A stretch of DNA of 44,204 bases from Ferruginibacter sp. GTDB taxonomy: Bacteria; Bacteroidota; Bacteroidia; Chitinophagales; Chitinophagaceae. Below are positions 9,701 through 17,498 of this stretch, in pieces (position 1 is the stretch's first letter; the number at the start of each line of letters is the position of its first letter). Location: positions 1-44,204 of the forward strand of contig JANXTG010000199.1 in the NCBI GenBank assembly GCA_025352525.1, read 5' to 3'. Below the pieces are notes generated by a model. The model did no database searches. It saw only the letters and a list, made by a program, of their open reading frames with translations, and was not told the origin of the DNA. The position numbers and the translations under genes were made by a program.

Positions 9701-9738
9701 TTTTACCAACCTTTTTAAAAATTATCCACAGAAAGTAA
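6706..9738 (+). CDS. RND-family efflux transporter permease
   Basis: An inner-membrane proton-driven pump of about 1010 residues. It has the RND layout: one membrane helix at the N-terminus (IIGLAVLTLLAGFFSF), a large periplasmic loop, helices 2-6, a second loop and a final helix bundle. The proton-relay aspartates are present in helix 4 (GLMIDDAVIVVEQ). The porter-loop start FPDITFPKLKVIADAGQQP is typical. I chose ATG 6706; the ORF track starts at TTG 6694, four codons earlier. The Asp-Asp pair is that of drug/hydrophobe pumps rather than the single Asp of metal-type CzcA/CusA pumps, so substrate class stays open. A 122-base gap with no gene separates it from the adaptor; it is still collinear. 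Confidence 0.93.
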   Translation: MQQYHSHNKKSIIGLAVLTLLAGFFSFSKLKTGLFPDITFPKLKVIADAGQQPVNKMMATVTVPLENIIKKTEGLDYIRSTTSRGSCEISVFLKWNADVDLAKLQMESLINNIRSSLLIGTQITVEKMNPSILPVMGFSLEGNRSSIELKKIAQLQIKPFLAATPGVSDIAVIGGRTKEYQILLKQDRLTELGITPQQISNVVGQANLLQSNGYINDYNRLYLTITDNAISSKTELENLIVLNNSKRIIQLKDIAEIKIAETKEYVKINANGKDVPLIAVIKQPKANLVDVNNDVLKKVKELETILPKDVKIKPYYLQADFVNESVKSIEDVLWIGLILAIFVVIIFLRSWKSSLVILLTIPTTLALTIICLYAFGYTFNIMTLGAIAAAIGLMIDDAVIVVEQIHRSHEEHPDEKMPVVISKAIRYLFPAMIGSSLSTIVIFVPFILMSGVAGAYFKVLAFTMIITLTVSFLVTWLVLPALFLLFPYKTKDAAAIKKQEILIHKKQKEQGGWIRFFIKHSYISILFALICAFIIYVLPGKMPTGFLPEMDEGGIVLDFNSPPGTTLEETDRMLKDVDKIIQQQPEVANFSRRLGTQMGFFITEPNRGDYLIQLKKKRGLNTNEVSAELRQKIETTLPQLKVDFGQVIGDMLGDLMSSVQPIEIKLYGDNTQKLQELSQQIAEIVSTVKGTADVFNGIIVAGPEIIVEPDVAKLAQFNITAADFQFQLQTQLEGTVISTIMEKEQMINIRMLYPDAQRSNLISLKNGNIFLPNGSLKSINTVSTIHTEKGVAQIERENQKMIGAITARLENRDLGSTLKEIQQQINTKLSLPAGYRIEYGGSYAQQQQAFTELLYILIAACLLVFVVLLTLFREFLVSLFIILLAVLGVAGCLLALYLTHTPLNVGSYTGIIMIVGIIGENSIFTYQQYLVAKLTMDTKQSIVFAISARLRPKLMTAFGAIMALLPLALGIGAGAQLHQPLAIAVIGGLCFALPLLLIVLPTFLKIIHRK

Positions 9739-9893
9739 AACCTTATCAAAAAGGGAATTTAATAACAGATTATTTTCAGATTTAAATTTTAGTTATTATA
9801 TTACAAATAATAATTCTTCAAAAAGTTTAAGGATAATCACTGTATAAAAAAATTTAGCATCAAAATTATTTAATCACTCATAAAAACAAACAA

Positions 9894-10232
9894 ATGAAGA
9901 AAATCCTAACTGCTGCTGCCGTATTTTTATTAATTAGCACAGCTACAATGGCACAGGCTGTCAAGAAAACTGCTGGAAAAGCTCCGGAAAATAAAATGAA
10001 GGTTGTTGCTGCTAAGCCGGCTGCTGCTCCAATCGCCAAGGTTGTACCAATTACAAAAACAGTTGCTAAAACAAAAAATGTAGTAACAGCTAAACCTGCA
10101 ACTACTTCCCCTGTTGTTTTGAAAAAAGACGGTACGCCAGACAAGCGTTACAGCAATGCCTCAAAATCTGCCGGTCCTACTAAAAAAGACGGAACGCCTG
10201 ATATGCGTTACAAAAAAAATAAAAAAAGTTAA
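9894..10232 (+). CDS. Small secreted basic protein with repeated KKDGTPDxRY motif
   Basis: A 112-residue protein with a signal peptide (MKKILTAAAVFLLISTATMAQA), then an Ala/Lys/Val/Pro-rich low-complexity stretch, and two copies of KKDGTPD(K/M)RY in the last 40 residues. The repeated motif resembles short repeats I know from uncharacterised exported proteins of Chitinophagaceae and relatives; no function is known to me. The high lysine content (K-rich ending NKKS) suggests a surface or periplasmic polyanion-binding role, which is speculation. It is monocistronic, with an intergenic gap of 155 bases before it and a terminator just behind it. Confidence 0.75.
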   Translation: MKKILTAAAVFLLISTATMAQAVKKTAGKAPENKMKVVAAKPAAAPIAKVVPITKTVAKTKNVVTAKPATTSPVVLKKDGTPDKRYSNASKSAGPTKKDGTPDMRYKKNKKS

Positions 10233-10243
10233 ATCTTAAAGAT

Positions 10244-10277
10244 TAAATCCCTTCATTTTTATGAGGGGATTTTTTGT
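10244..10277 (+). terminator. Rho-independent terminator after the KKDGTPD protein
   Basis: AAATCCCTTCAT and ATGAGGGGATTT form a hairpin with a short T-rich loop, followed by a run of T. Confidence 0.7.
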
Positions 10278-10319
10278 TTTAATAATTTGGTACAATATTT
10301 TCAGCTATTTTAAAAAACC

Positions 10320-10475
10320 ATGAAAAGTAAAAAAGAAATATCAGATAAAAACTCCGTTGAAAAAGTGGCAGATTTAAAAAAAGAAACAATTGCAAAAAAT
10401 CCTGTTCAAAAAGGATACAACGAAAAAAATCCAACACAACCTGAAGGAGCATTTAAACCAGATTCAAAAAAGTAA
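10320..10475 (+). CDS. Small hydrophilic protein of unknown function (51 residues)
   Basis: An ATG-started frame of 51 codons that is absent from the ORF track. The product is highly charged and without hydrophobic core (MKSKKEISDKNSVEK at the start and NPTQPEGAFKPDSKK at the end), so it is likely disordered and cytoplasmic. I believe short Bacteroidota proteins with a similar NEKNPxQPxGAF ending exist, but I cannot verify it. It ends one base before the stop codon of the convergent adenosyltransferase gene. Support is the clean start, the composition and the fit between the upstream terminator and the downstream gene. Confidence 0.55.
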   Translation: MKSKKEISDKNSVEKVADLKKETIAKNPVQKGYNEKNPTQPEGAFKPDSKK

Positions 10476-10476
10476 T

Positions 10477-11043
10477 TTATTTTTTTATTCTGGGTATCCA
10501 CTTTACTTCAGGTACATTCAGTAGATGAGATGTATATCTTGATAGTGCAAATAAATGGTCACTTAATCTGTTTAGGTATTTTATTACAAGTTCATCAACA
10601 AAAATATTATCTTCTTTCATGTGTACACAAATACGCTCTGCACGTCTGCAAACACACCGTGCAATATGCAAGGTAGATACAGCAGGATGACCACCGGGCA
10701 ATACAAAAAATTTCATGGGTGGTAATGCTTCCATCATTCTATCAATATCATTTTCCAAAAAAGTAATATCTTCTTCTAAAAGATCCGGAATTTTCATAAG
10801 CGGTTCTTTTTCGGGATCACAAGCTAGTGATGAACCAATGGTGAACAGACGATCCTGAACTTCTTTCAAAATGATTTTGCAACCTTCATCTTCTATCAAA
10901 TCGCCGCATAATCCTACGTAAGAATTTAATTCATCTACGGTGCCATAACTTTCAATTCTGATATGGCTCTTTGGTACTTTTGTTCCACCAATAAGACTTG
11001 TTTTTCCTTCATCACCGGTTTTAGTATAAATTTTAAAAGCCAT
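10477..11043 (-). CDS. Cob(I)alamin adenosyltransferase, PduO type
   Basis: A 188-residue enzyme that transfers the adenosyl group from ATP to cob(I)alamin, giving adenosylcobalamin. The N-terminal ATP-binding motif TKTGDEGKTSLIGG, the ESYGTVDELNSYVG helix, the FVLPGG segment and the CRRAERICVH helix (with the conserved Arg/Glu pair) match the PduO-type family and its usual length. It is the last gene of a minus-strand group gatC - ABC ATPase - this gene, with a 29-base gap upstream. Its neighbours do not point to a cobalamin pathway; adenosylcobalamin would serve enzymes outside the window. Confidence 0.92.
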   Translation of the reverse strand: MAFKIYTKTGDEGKTSLIGGTKVPKSHIRIESYGTVDELNSYVGLCGDLIEDEGCKIILKEVQDRLFTIGSSLACDPEKEPLMKIPDLLEEDITFLENDIDRMMEALPPMKFFVLPGGHPAVSTLHIARCVCRRAERICVHMKEDNIFVDELVIKYLNRLSDHLFALSRYTSHLLNVPEVKWIPRIKK

Positions 11044-11072
11044 ATTCTTAAATAAAAGGGATTTGTTTGTGT

Positions 11073-11786
11073 TTAATAATTTGCTAAAGAAGGATTTTCA
11101 TTTATTTTATCGGTTTCTATTAATCCATCTTTTAACCTGATAACTCTTCTTGCAAAACCGGCAATATCTTCCTCATGAGTAACTAGTACAATCGTATTAC
11201 CATCACTGTGTATTTTTCCTAAAATATCCATTATTTCATGAGATGTTTTGGAGTCTAGATTTCCTGTAGGTTCATCTGCTAAAATAATTGCGGGATTATT
11301 TATCAACGCTCTTGCAATGGCTACACGTTGACATTGCCCACCACTTAGCTCATTGGGTTTGTGATACATTCTATCCTCAAGTCTAACCTGTTTTAAAACT
11401 GCTTCTGCCCTTTCTGTTCTTTCTTTTTTACCAATTCCACTGTATATTAATGGAAGCGCCACATTTTCAGCTGCTGTTAATCTGGGAAGTAAATTAAATT
11501 GCTGAAAAACAAAACCAATGTCTTTGTTTCTTACGGCAGCTAAATCATCATCTTCCATGCGGCTCACATCCTTCCCATTCAAAATGTATTTTCCTCCGGT
11601 TGGCGAATCAAGACAACCTAAAATATTCATTAAAGTTGATTTTCCACTACCGCTTGGCCCCATCAAAGCCACATAATCATTTTTAAAAATATCCATGGTA
11701 ATTCCTTTTAAAACAGGCAACTCCTGCTTACCAAGAAAATAACTTTTTTTAATATTTTGCAATTCAAGAATTGGAGAAGAATCCAT
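11073..11786 (-). CDS. ABC transporter ATP-binding protein (LolD/MacB-like)
   Basis: A 237-residue ATPase with Walker A (GPSGSGKST), Q loop ([12 protein letters not shown]), signature motif ([15 protein letters not shown]), Walker B plus catalytic Glu ([13 protein letters not shown]) and the H-loop His (VLVTHE). The GNLDS ending of Walker B and the [13 protein letters not shown] start place it with the LolD/MacB/FtsE-like branch, which works with a FtsX-type permease on lipoproteins, peptides or envelope processes. No permease is next to it. The signature carries Cys where Gln is usual (LSGGQQQR). Its start is 17 bases from the gatC stop, so the genes are probably co-transcribed. Confidence 0.93.
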   Translation of the reverse strand: MDSSPILELQNIKKSYFLGKQELPVLKGITMDIFKNDYVALMGPSGSGKSTLMNILGCLDSPTGGKYILNGKDVSRMEDDDLAAVRNKDIGFVFQQFNLLPRLTAAENVALPLIYSGIGKKERTERAEAVLKQVRLEDRMYHKPNELSGGQCQRVAIARALINNPAIILADEPTGNLDSKTSHEIMDILGKIHSDGNTIVLVTHEEDIAGFARRVIRLKDGLIETDKINENPSLANY

Positions 11787-11803
11787 ATTTTAGATTTATA
11801 GAA

Positions 11804-12094
11804 TTATTTTATTATAACTTTTGGCACAATAAAAAAAGGTGCATTTTTATTTGTGGCGTTTTGCATAGCTTCAACATTATTTATACTTCCTGTAATTACA
11901 TCTTCCCGCCACATATTTACGTTGGCTGTCATGTGCAGCAGCGGCTCTACATTGGAAGTATCCAGATCATTCATTTTTTCAATAAGCCCAATCATATTCT
12001 GCAAATCATTTTTTATCTGCAGCTTTTCCGTTTCATCAAATTTTAATTTAGCAAGGTTCGCAAGTTTTTCAAACAATTCATCAGTAATCTCCAT
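11804..12094 (-). CDS. gatC: Asp-tRNA(Asn)/Glu-tRNA(Gln) amidotransferase subunit C
   Basis: A 96-residue protein that matches GatC in length and pattern: the N-terminal helical part (LFEKLANLAKLKFDETEKLQIKNDL), the LIEKMNDLDTSNVEPL segment and the MWREDV ending region. GatC tethers and stabilises GatA and GatB, which convert misacylated Glu-tRNA(Gln) or Asp-tRNA(Asn) to the correct aminoacyl-tRNA. gatA and gatB are elsewhere, a usual arrangement in Bacteroidota. It is the first gene of a minus-strand group. A TAAGTTTG element (12099-12106) sits so close to the ATG that the transcript would be almost leaderless, if that element is the real promoter. Confidence 0.92.
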   Translation of the reverse strand: MEITDELFEKLANLAKLKFDETEKLQIKNDLQNMIGLIEKMNDLDTSNVEPLLHMTANVNMWREDVITGSINNVEAMQNATNKNAPFFIVPKVIIK

Positions 12095-12098
12095 ATTA

Positions 12099-12106
12099 CA
12101 AACTTA
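12099..12106 (-). promoter_or_regulatory. Candidate promoter (-7 element) for gatC
   Basis: On the minus strand TAAGTTTG matches TAnnTTTG exactly, ending five bases before the gatC ATG. It would imply a nearly leaderless mRNA, so it may be coincidence. Confidence 0.3.
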
Positions 12107-12188
12107 GTAATTATTAGGCATAGCAATTTGCCTTTTACATGGGCGGACTTCATTACAAAAAATGAAAAAAACAGGCTTTAGATTTAAT

Positions 12189-12196
12189 TATCTTCG
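12189..12196 (+). promoter_or_regulatory. Candidate promoter (-7 element) for trpS
   Basis: TATCTTCG fits the TAnnTTCG variant and lies 17 bases before the ATG at 12213. This supports that ATG rather than the upstream ATG at 12162, which the transcript would not include. Confidence 0.4.
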
Positions 12197-12212
12197 CCGC
12201 AATATTACAAAC

Positions 12213-13229
12213 ATGAACGAACTTTTAATAAGTACACCAAAAAACATAGTGATGAGTGGTATAAGGCCTACCGGCTTTTTACATTTAGGAAACTATTTTG
12301 GTGCCATACGCAATTATGTAAAAATGCAGAATGAATTTGAATGTTACTTTATGGTTGCAGATCTGCATTCCCTTACAACCCATCCGGATACCAAGGAATT
12401 AAAACAAAATGTTTACCGTGTGGTTGCAGAAAATATTGCCTGCGGTTTAGATCCCGATAAGGCTTCGTTTTATTGCCAGAGCCATGTAAGAGAAACATCA
12501 GAATTATATTTATATCTGAATATGCTTGCGTACATGGGAGAGCTGGAAAAAACGGTCACTTTTAAAGACAAAGCCCGTCAGAATCCTGATAATATAAATG
12601 CCGGTTTGCTCACTTACCCGGTATTGCAGGCAGCAGATATTTTATTGCACCGGGCAGGCTATATACCTGTTGGTAAAGATCAGGAACAACACCTTGAAAT
12701 GGCTCGCACTTTTGCAAATCGTTTTAACCGCAGGTATGCAAACATTTTTCCGGAACCCAAAGCGTTTAATTACAATGTAGAACTGGTAAAAGTACCTTCG
12801 TTAGACGGTACCGGTAAAATGAGTAAAAGTGAAAACCAGGCTGCAACTTTATACCTTGCAGATGATGATATTACCATCAGAAAAAAAGTGATGAAAGCCA
12901 AAACTGATAACGGTCCGACAGAAAAAAATACGGTGATGCCGGATTATATTGAAAATATTTTTGCCCTGATGAAACTGGTATGTTCGTCAGATAAAATTGA
13001 AAAATACACAGCTGATTTTAATAATGCAACCATTAGATATGGCGATTTAAAGAAAGAGCTTGGTGAAGACATGGTAAATTTTATTGCCCCTATTAGACTT
13101 AGAGCGAAAGACTTATTGGGTGATGAAAAAAAGTTAAAAGAGATTATGGAACAAGGTGCCGAAAAAGCAAATAAAAGTGCCAAAGCCACAATGGTGGCTG
13201 TAAGAGAAGCCATGGGTTTAAATTATTAA
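12213..13229 (+). CDS. trpS: Tryptophan--tRNA ligase
   Basis: A class I aminoacyl-tRNA synthetase of 338 residues from ATG 12213 (the ORF track begins 17 codons earlier). The start MNELLISTPKNIVMSGIRPTG, the HIGH-type motif in GFLHLGNYFG, the tryptophan-site region (DLHSLTTHPD, AADILLHRAGYIPVGKDQEQH) and the KMSKS loop (GTGKMSKSENQ) identify TrpRS. It charges tRNA(Trp) in the cytoplasm. The length fits the bacterial family (about 330-340 residues), which also supports the shorter start. It is divergent from gatC and has no obvious operon partner. Confidence 0.96.
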   Translation: MNELLISTPKNIVMSGIRPTGFLHLGNYFGAIRNYVKMQNEFECYFMVADLHSLTTHPDTKELKQNVYRVVAENIACGLDPDKASFYCQSHVRETSELYLYLNMLAYMGELEKTVTFKDKARQNPDNINAGLLTYPVLQAADILLHRAGYIPVGKDQEQHLEMARTFANRFNRRYANIFPEPKAFNYNVELVKVPSLDGTGKMSKSENQAATLYLADDDITIRKKVMKAKTDNGPTEKNTVMPDYIENIFALMKLVCSSDKIEKYTADFNNATIRYGDLKKELGEDMVNFIAPIRLRAKDLLGDEKKLKEIMEQGAEKANKSAKATMVAVREAMGLNY

Positions 13230-13342
13230 GACCATAAATACTTTGTGAAAATAAAAATCACTCATAACATGTATAAACACTAACTTGTTTTTATTAATTC
13301 AGTAACCACCTAAATCAGATTTACACCATCAAACTTTACTAA

Positions 13343-16300
13343 ATGAAAAAATTAAAATTAATAATTGCATTAATTGCATTTACATGTTTTAACCTGCAGT
13401 TGACTGCTCAATATAATGCAACCGATTCGTTACCACTTAACCCGAAGGTTATATATGGCAAATTACCTAATGGAGTTACTTATTATATAATGCCCAATTC
13501 CAAACCGGACAAAAAAACAGAACTGCGCCTTGCTATACAAAGTGGTAGCGTAAGCGAAGATGAAAACCAGCAAGGGTTGGCTCATATGAGTGAACACATG
13601 GCTTTTAATGGTACTAAAAATTTTAAAAAGAATGAGATCGTTTCCTTTTTGCAAGATATTGGTGTTGGGTTTGGCAGTGATTTAAACGCATATACATCTT
13701 TTGATAGAACGGTGTACATTTTACCAATACCAACAGACAAACCTGGCAACCTTGAGAAAGGGTTCCAGGTATTGGAAGATTGGGCACATAATGTAACCTA
13801 TAACACAGAAGATATTGAAGAGGAAAGACAAATAATTTTGGAGGAAAGCAGATTAGGAAAAGGTGCCAACGATAGAATGCAAAAAAAATGGTTGCCTTCC
13901 TATTTTAATGGCTCTCGTTTTGGAAGCAGACTGCCTATAGGAAAGGATAGTATTATTACCAACTTTAAGCCGGATCTTATAAGAAAATATTATAAAGATT
14001 GGTACAGGCCAGATCTTATGGCAGTAATTATAGTAGGAGATATTACCAAAGAAAAAGGGCTCGAAATGATTACAAAGCATTTTGCATCCATTACTCCTGT
14101 AGCCAATCCCCGATCATTGCCTGCATTTAATTTCCCTGCATATACAGAGGATAAAGCTATGGTTGTAACTGATAAAGAAGCTACTGGTTTTAGTGTTCAA
14201 ATGGCGTGGCCTGCTTACAGCCACCAAGCAATGACAACTGTGGGAGCATATAAAGATTATATTATTGAGTCATTATTTAATGCAATGCTTAATGCTCGTT
14301 TTAAAGAAATTACTCAAAAACCCAACCCTCCTTTCTTATACGCGGGAGCGGGTTTTAGCGGGTTTGTAAAAGGGTTTAATCAATTTAGTGTAAATGCAGG
14401 AACAGGGACAAACGATCCATCAAAAGCCGCCCGGGTTTTAATAAATGAAATAGAAAAAGTAAAACAATTTGGTTTTATTGCGGGTGAACTTGAGAGAGAG
14501 AAAAAGAATTTATTGGTAAATTATGAAAGTGCTTTTAAAAGCAGAGACAAAACGGAATCAGGTGATTTTATTCAAGAATACTTAACACAGTTTTTAGAGG
14601 GAGATGCCGCACCCGGTATTGAAAATGAGTATGAATACATAAAACATTTTTTACCTGAAATAACTTTAGCAGACGTAAATAAACTTTCTGAGAAATTAAA
14701 GGAAAATAACAAGAAATTTGTAAACATCACCGGTCCTGAAAAAACCGATAATTTTAAATTGCCTACAGACGCTGAACTGATGGCAATTGTAAACACTGCC
14801 GCAACCGAAAAAGTAACTGCTTATGAAGAAAAAGCAATAGCTGCTGACTTGTTAAGCAAAAAACCAACGGCGGGAAAAATTATAACAAAAACGACAAATA
14901 AACTATTGGGAACAACAGAACTTTTATTGAGCAACGGTGTAATGGTTACTTTAAAACCTACCGACTTTAAAGCAGACGAAATAAAAATGCAGGCTGCACG
15001 ATACGGTGGCTCTAGTAACTATAGTTTAAAAGATAAATATTCAGCACAATACGCAAGTCAAATACAGTCTGCAATGGGCTTTGGTAGTTTTGCACCGCAA
15101 GATCTTACTAAAGCAATGAGCGGTAAAAAAGCTTCGGCAGGGGTTTCATTTTCTGAAACAAAAGATTTAATAAATGGTAATGCTACAATAAAAGATTTAG
15201 AAACTATGTTTCAAATGCTTTATTTAAAAGTAACAGATCAGCGAAAAGATACTGCTCTATTTAGTTCTTTTGTCAGCAAAAATAAATCGCAGGTTGCGGG
15301 TATTATGAGCAACCCACAGGCTGCATTTATAGATACGATGTATAAATTTATGTACAGCAACAGTCCTATGGCACCTGTAGCAGTGCCACACAGCGAATAT
15401 TTTGATAAAATAAACCTTGAGCGTGCGATGGCTATTTACAAAGAAAGATCAGGGGATGTTACAGGAATGCAGTTTGTAATAGTGGGAAGTTTTAAAGAAG
15501 AAATAATTTTGCCTCTGATTGAAAAATACATAGCAAGCTTACCTGCAAATGGTAAAAAAACTTATTTTGTAGATAATAAAGTTCGTACTGTAAAAGGCAA
15601 TAAACTTTTGGAAATTAAAAAAGGAAAGGAGCAAAAAAGTTTGGTAATGCAAATCTATAATGGAGATATGCCTTATTCAGAAGATGCGGCACTTAAGGCA
15701 GAAGCAATGACAGAGGCTTTAAACATAAAAATAATTGAAGAAATAAGAGAAAAGGCTCAAGCTATTTATGGTGGTGGCGTGTATGGTGGGTTACAAAAAA
15801 ATCCTTACCCAAGTTATACCATGATGGCGCAATTGCCTACAGGACCAGATAAAGTGCAAACCGTACTTACAAGTTTAAAAGCTGAAATAGGAAAAATACA
15901 GAAAAACGGTCCATTACCATCCACTTTAGAAAAGGTAAAAAAACAATGGCTTGAAAAATACAGAGAAACAATAAAAGACAATGATAGTTGGATGAATAAT
16001 TTGCTTGATGCAAAAGTGGAAAGTAAAAATATAGATCGGTTTATAAACTACGAAAAGTATGTAAATGCCATAACAGTCGCTGACATACAAAAAGCAGCAA
16101 AAGTTTATTTAAACCCGGCAAATATGATTACTGCTGTACAACTACCTGAAAAAGCAGCAGAAAAAGCACCACAAATTATAAATGGCAGAACATCAAAAAT
16201 CATTGAAACTTTTGACATCACAGATGCAGATATAACTATAGATATTGTTGATAACGCTGAAGTAGATGGAGACCAAATAAGTCTGTTTTTTAATGGGAAT

Positions 16301-16516
16301 GAAGTAGCTAATAAAATCACATTAACTGAAAAAATAGTCTCATACAAATTAAAAGCCGTAAAGGGTATAAACAGCATTATCATGTTTGCAGAAAACCTTG
16401 GTACTACTCCCCCAAATACAGCTTTAATGTTGATAAGAAGTGGCGGAAAAGAATACAGAGCAACTGTTCGCAGCGATCTTAAAGAGAATGGTGCGGTTCA
16501 GCTAAATTTAAAATAG
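13343..16516 (+). CDS. Secreted M16-family zinc metallopeptidase (double-unit)
   Basis: A 1057-residue protein with signal peptide MKKLKLIIALIAFTCFNLQLTAQ. The inverted zinc motif HxxEH is His81-Glu84-His85 in GLAHMSEHMAFNG, with the third ligand glutamate in the EDIEEERQIILEE helix downstream. The rest follows the M16 layout: active N-terminal unit, inactive M16C unit, second pair with PYPSYTMMAQLPTGPDKV near residue 820, and a final beta-rich tail of about 100 residues. The family degrades peptides in the periplasm (pitrilysin/PqqL-like). It stands alone between trpS and a terminator. Substrate is unknown. Confidence 0.93.
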   Translation: MKKLKLIIALIAFTCFNLQLTAQYNATDSLPLNPKVIYGKLPNGVTYYIMPNSKPDKKTELRLAIQSGSVSEDENQQGLAHMSEHMAFNGTKNFKKNEIVSFLQDIGVGFGSDLNAYTSFDRTVYILPIPTDKPGNLEKGFQVLEDWAHNVTYNTEDIEEERQIILEESRLGKGANDRMQKKWLPSYFNGSRFGSRLPIGKDSIITNFKPDLIRKYYKDWYRPDLMAVIIVGDITKEKGLEMITKHFASITPVANPRSLPAFNFPAYTEDKAMVVTDKEATGFSVQMAWPAYSHQAMTTVGAYKDYIIESLFNAMLNARFKEITQKPNPPFLYAGAGFSGFVKGFNQFSVNAGTGTNDPSKAARVLINEIEKVKQFGFIAGELEREKKNLLVNYESAFKSRDKTESGDFIQEYLTQFLEGDAAPGIENEYEYIKHFLPEITLADVNKLSEKLKENNKKFVNITGPEKTDNFKLPTDAELMAIVNTAATEKVTAYEEKAIAADLLSKKPTAGKIITKTTNKLLGTTELLLSNGVMVTLKPTDFKADEIKMQAARYGGSSNYSLKDKYSAQYASQIQSAMGFGSFAPQDLTKAMSGKKASAGVSFSETKDLINGNATIKDLETMFQMLYLKVTDQRKDTALFSSFVSKNKSQVAGIMSNPQAAFIDTMYKFMYSNSPMAPVAVPHSEYFDKINLERAMAIYKERSGDVTGMQFVIVGSFKEEIILPLIEKYIASLPANGKKTYFVDNKVRTVKGNKLLEIKKGKEQKSLVMQIYNGDMPYSEDAALKAEAMTEALNIKIIEEIREKAQAIYGGGVYGGLQKNPYPSYTMMAQLPTGPDKVQTVLTSLKAEIGKIQKNGPLPSTLEKVKKQWLEKYRETIKDNDSWMNNLLDAKVESKNIDRFINYEKYVNAITVADIQKAAKVYLNPANMITAVQLPEKAAEKAPQIINGRTSKIIETFDITDADITIDIVDNAEVDGDQISLFFNGNEVANKITLTEKIVSYKLKAVKGINSIIMFAENLGTTPPNTALMLIRSGGKEYRATVRSDLKENGAVQLNLK

Positions 16517-16536
16517 TTTAATAAATGCATAAAAAA

Positions 16537-16569
16537 ATAGCAACTCGGTAATGGGTTGCTATTTTTTTT
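16537..16569 (+). terminator. Rho-independent terminator after the M16 peptidase
   Basis: ATAGCAAC and GTTGCTAT form a perfect stem with loop TCGGTAATGG, followed by TTTTTTT. Confidence 0.8.
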
Positions 16570-16686
16570 ACAAATAATTTTACGTAATTAAGTAGTTTAC
16601 TACTATTTTTTCGGTACCATATTTTTACGAAAATGCAGCTTCAAATTTTACATTCAAAAAAATATTTTCTTTGAACTAATTACACT

Positions 16687-16694
16687 TAATTTCG
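16687..16694 (+). promoter_or_regulatory. Candidate promoter (-7 element) for the deoxynucleoside kinase
   Basis: TAATTTCG fits TAnnTTCG and would give a leader of about 20 bases before ATG 16722. A TACTTTTA element (16699-16706), also seen before other genes here, lies just behind it, so the exact site is unclear. Confidence 0.35.
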
Positions 16695-16721
16695 TTTTTA
16701 CTTTTATAATTACCACCGGAT

Positions 16722-17357
16722 ATGGCCAAACTAAAAAAACCAAAACACATTGCTATTGCAGGCAATATTGGTGCAGGAAAAACTACGCTCACAGAAATGC
16801 TTAGTAAACATTATAAATGGATTCCTCAATTTGAAGATGTAGACCATAACCCCTATCTGAATGATTTTTATGATGATATGCCGAGGTGGAGTTTTAACCT
16901 GCAGATTTATTTTTTAAACAGCCGGTTAAATCAATTGTTAGAAATACAAAGAGGAACTGAAACTGTAATACAGGACAGAACAATTTACGAAGATGCCAAC
17001 ATATTTGCTCCTAACCTGCACGATATGGGACTTATGGGAAAACGGGATTTTGAAAACTATTACGGTTTTTTTGAAACTTTAAAAAGTATGGTTCAGCCAC
17101 CCGATCTTATCATTTATTTAAAAGCTTCTGTACCTACACTTGTTTCGCAAATACAAAAAAGAGGTAGGGAATATGAAGAAAATATAAGACTGGATTATTT
17201 AAAAAAACTAAATGATTATTACAATAGTTGGATAGAGAGTTACACTGAAGGAAAACTTTTAATTATTGATGTTGATAAAAATAAATTTGCTGAAAATGAA
17301 GATCATTTGGGTGAGATAATTTCAGGGGTAGATGCGCAATTATTCGGATTGTTTTAA
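16722..17357 (+). CDS. Deoxynucleoside kinase
   Basis: A 211-residue kinase that phosphorylates deoxynucleosides for dNTP salvage. It has the P-loop GNIGAGKTT (residues 14-22), the substrate-site segment WSFNLQIYFLNSRL, the catalytic DRTIYED motif (residues 85-91), and the lid-region arginines in RGREYEENIRLDYL. This is the dCK/dGK-type family also found in Bacteroidota, and the length is normal. Specificity (dA, dG, dC or dT) cannot be read from the sequence. It stands alone downstream of a terminator. Confidence 0.93.
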   Translation: MAKLKKPKHIAIAGNIGAGKTTLTEMLSKHYKWIPQFEDVDHNPYLNDFYDDMPRWSFNLQIYFLNSRLNQLLEIQRGTETVIQDRTIYEDANIFAPNLHDMGLMGKRDFENYYGFFETLKSMVQPPDLIIYLKASVPTLVSQIQKRGREYEENIRLDYLKKLNDYYNSWIESYTEGKLLIIDVDKNKFAENEDHLGEIISGVDAQLFGLF

Positions 17358-17498
17358 AAGAAAAATGCATGAAATTGCCAAACCAGATAACAAGGATATG
17401 TTACAATTAAATCTTCCAATCCAACACAGTAAAATATTTTTTCAATTTACTAAGAATTACACTTCTAATTCCTAATTAACAATTCTTAATCAATCGAT

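Noticed and set aside
9878-10144. An 88-codon minus-strand hydrophobic ORF opposite the KKDGTPD protein
   Set aside because: It is the antisense of an Ala/Lys/Val-rich low-complexity stretch, which automatically reads as hydrophobic; the plus-strand signal peptide and repeats are better evidence.
11804-12107. ORFs on the plus strand overlapping gatC (11771..12046 and 11853..12107)
   Set aside because: They are antisense to gatC, which has clear family motifs and length.
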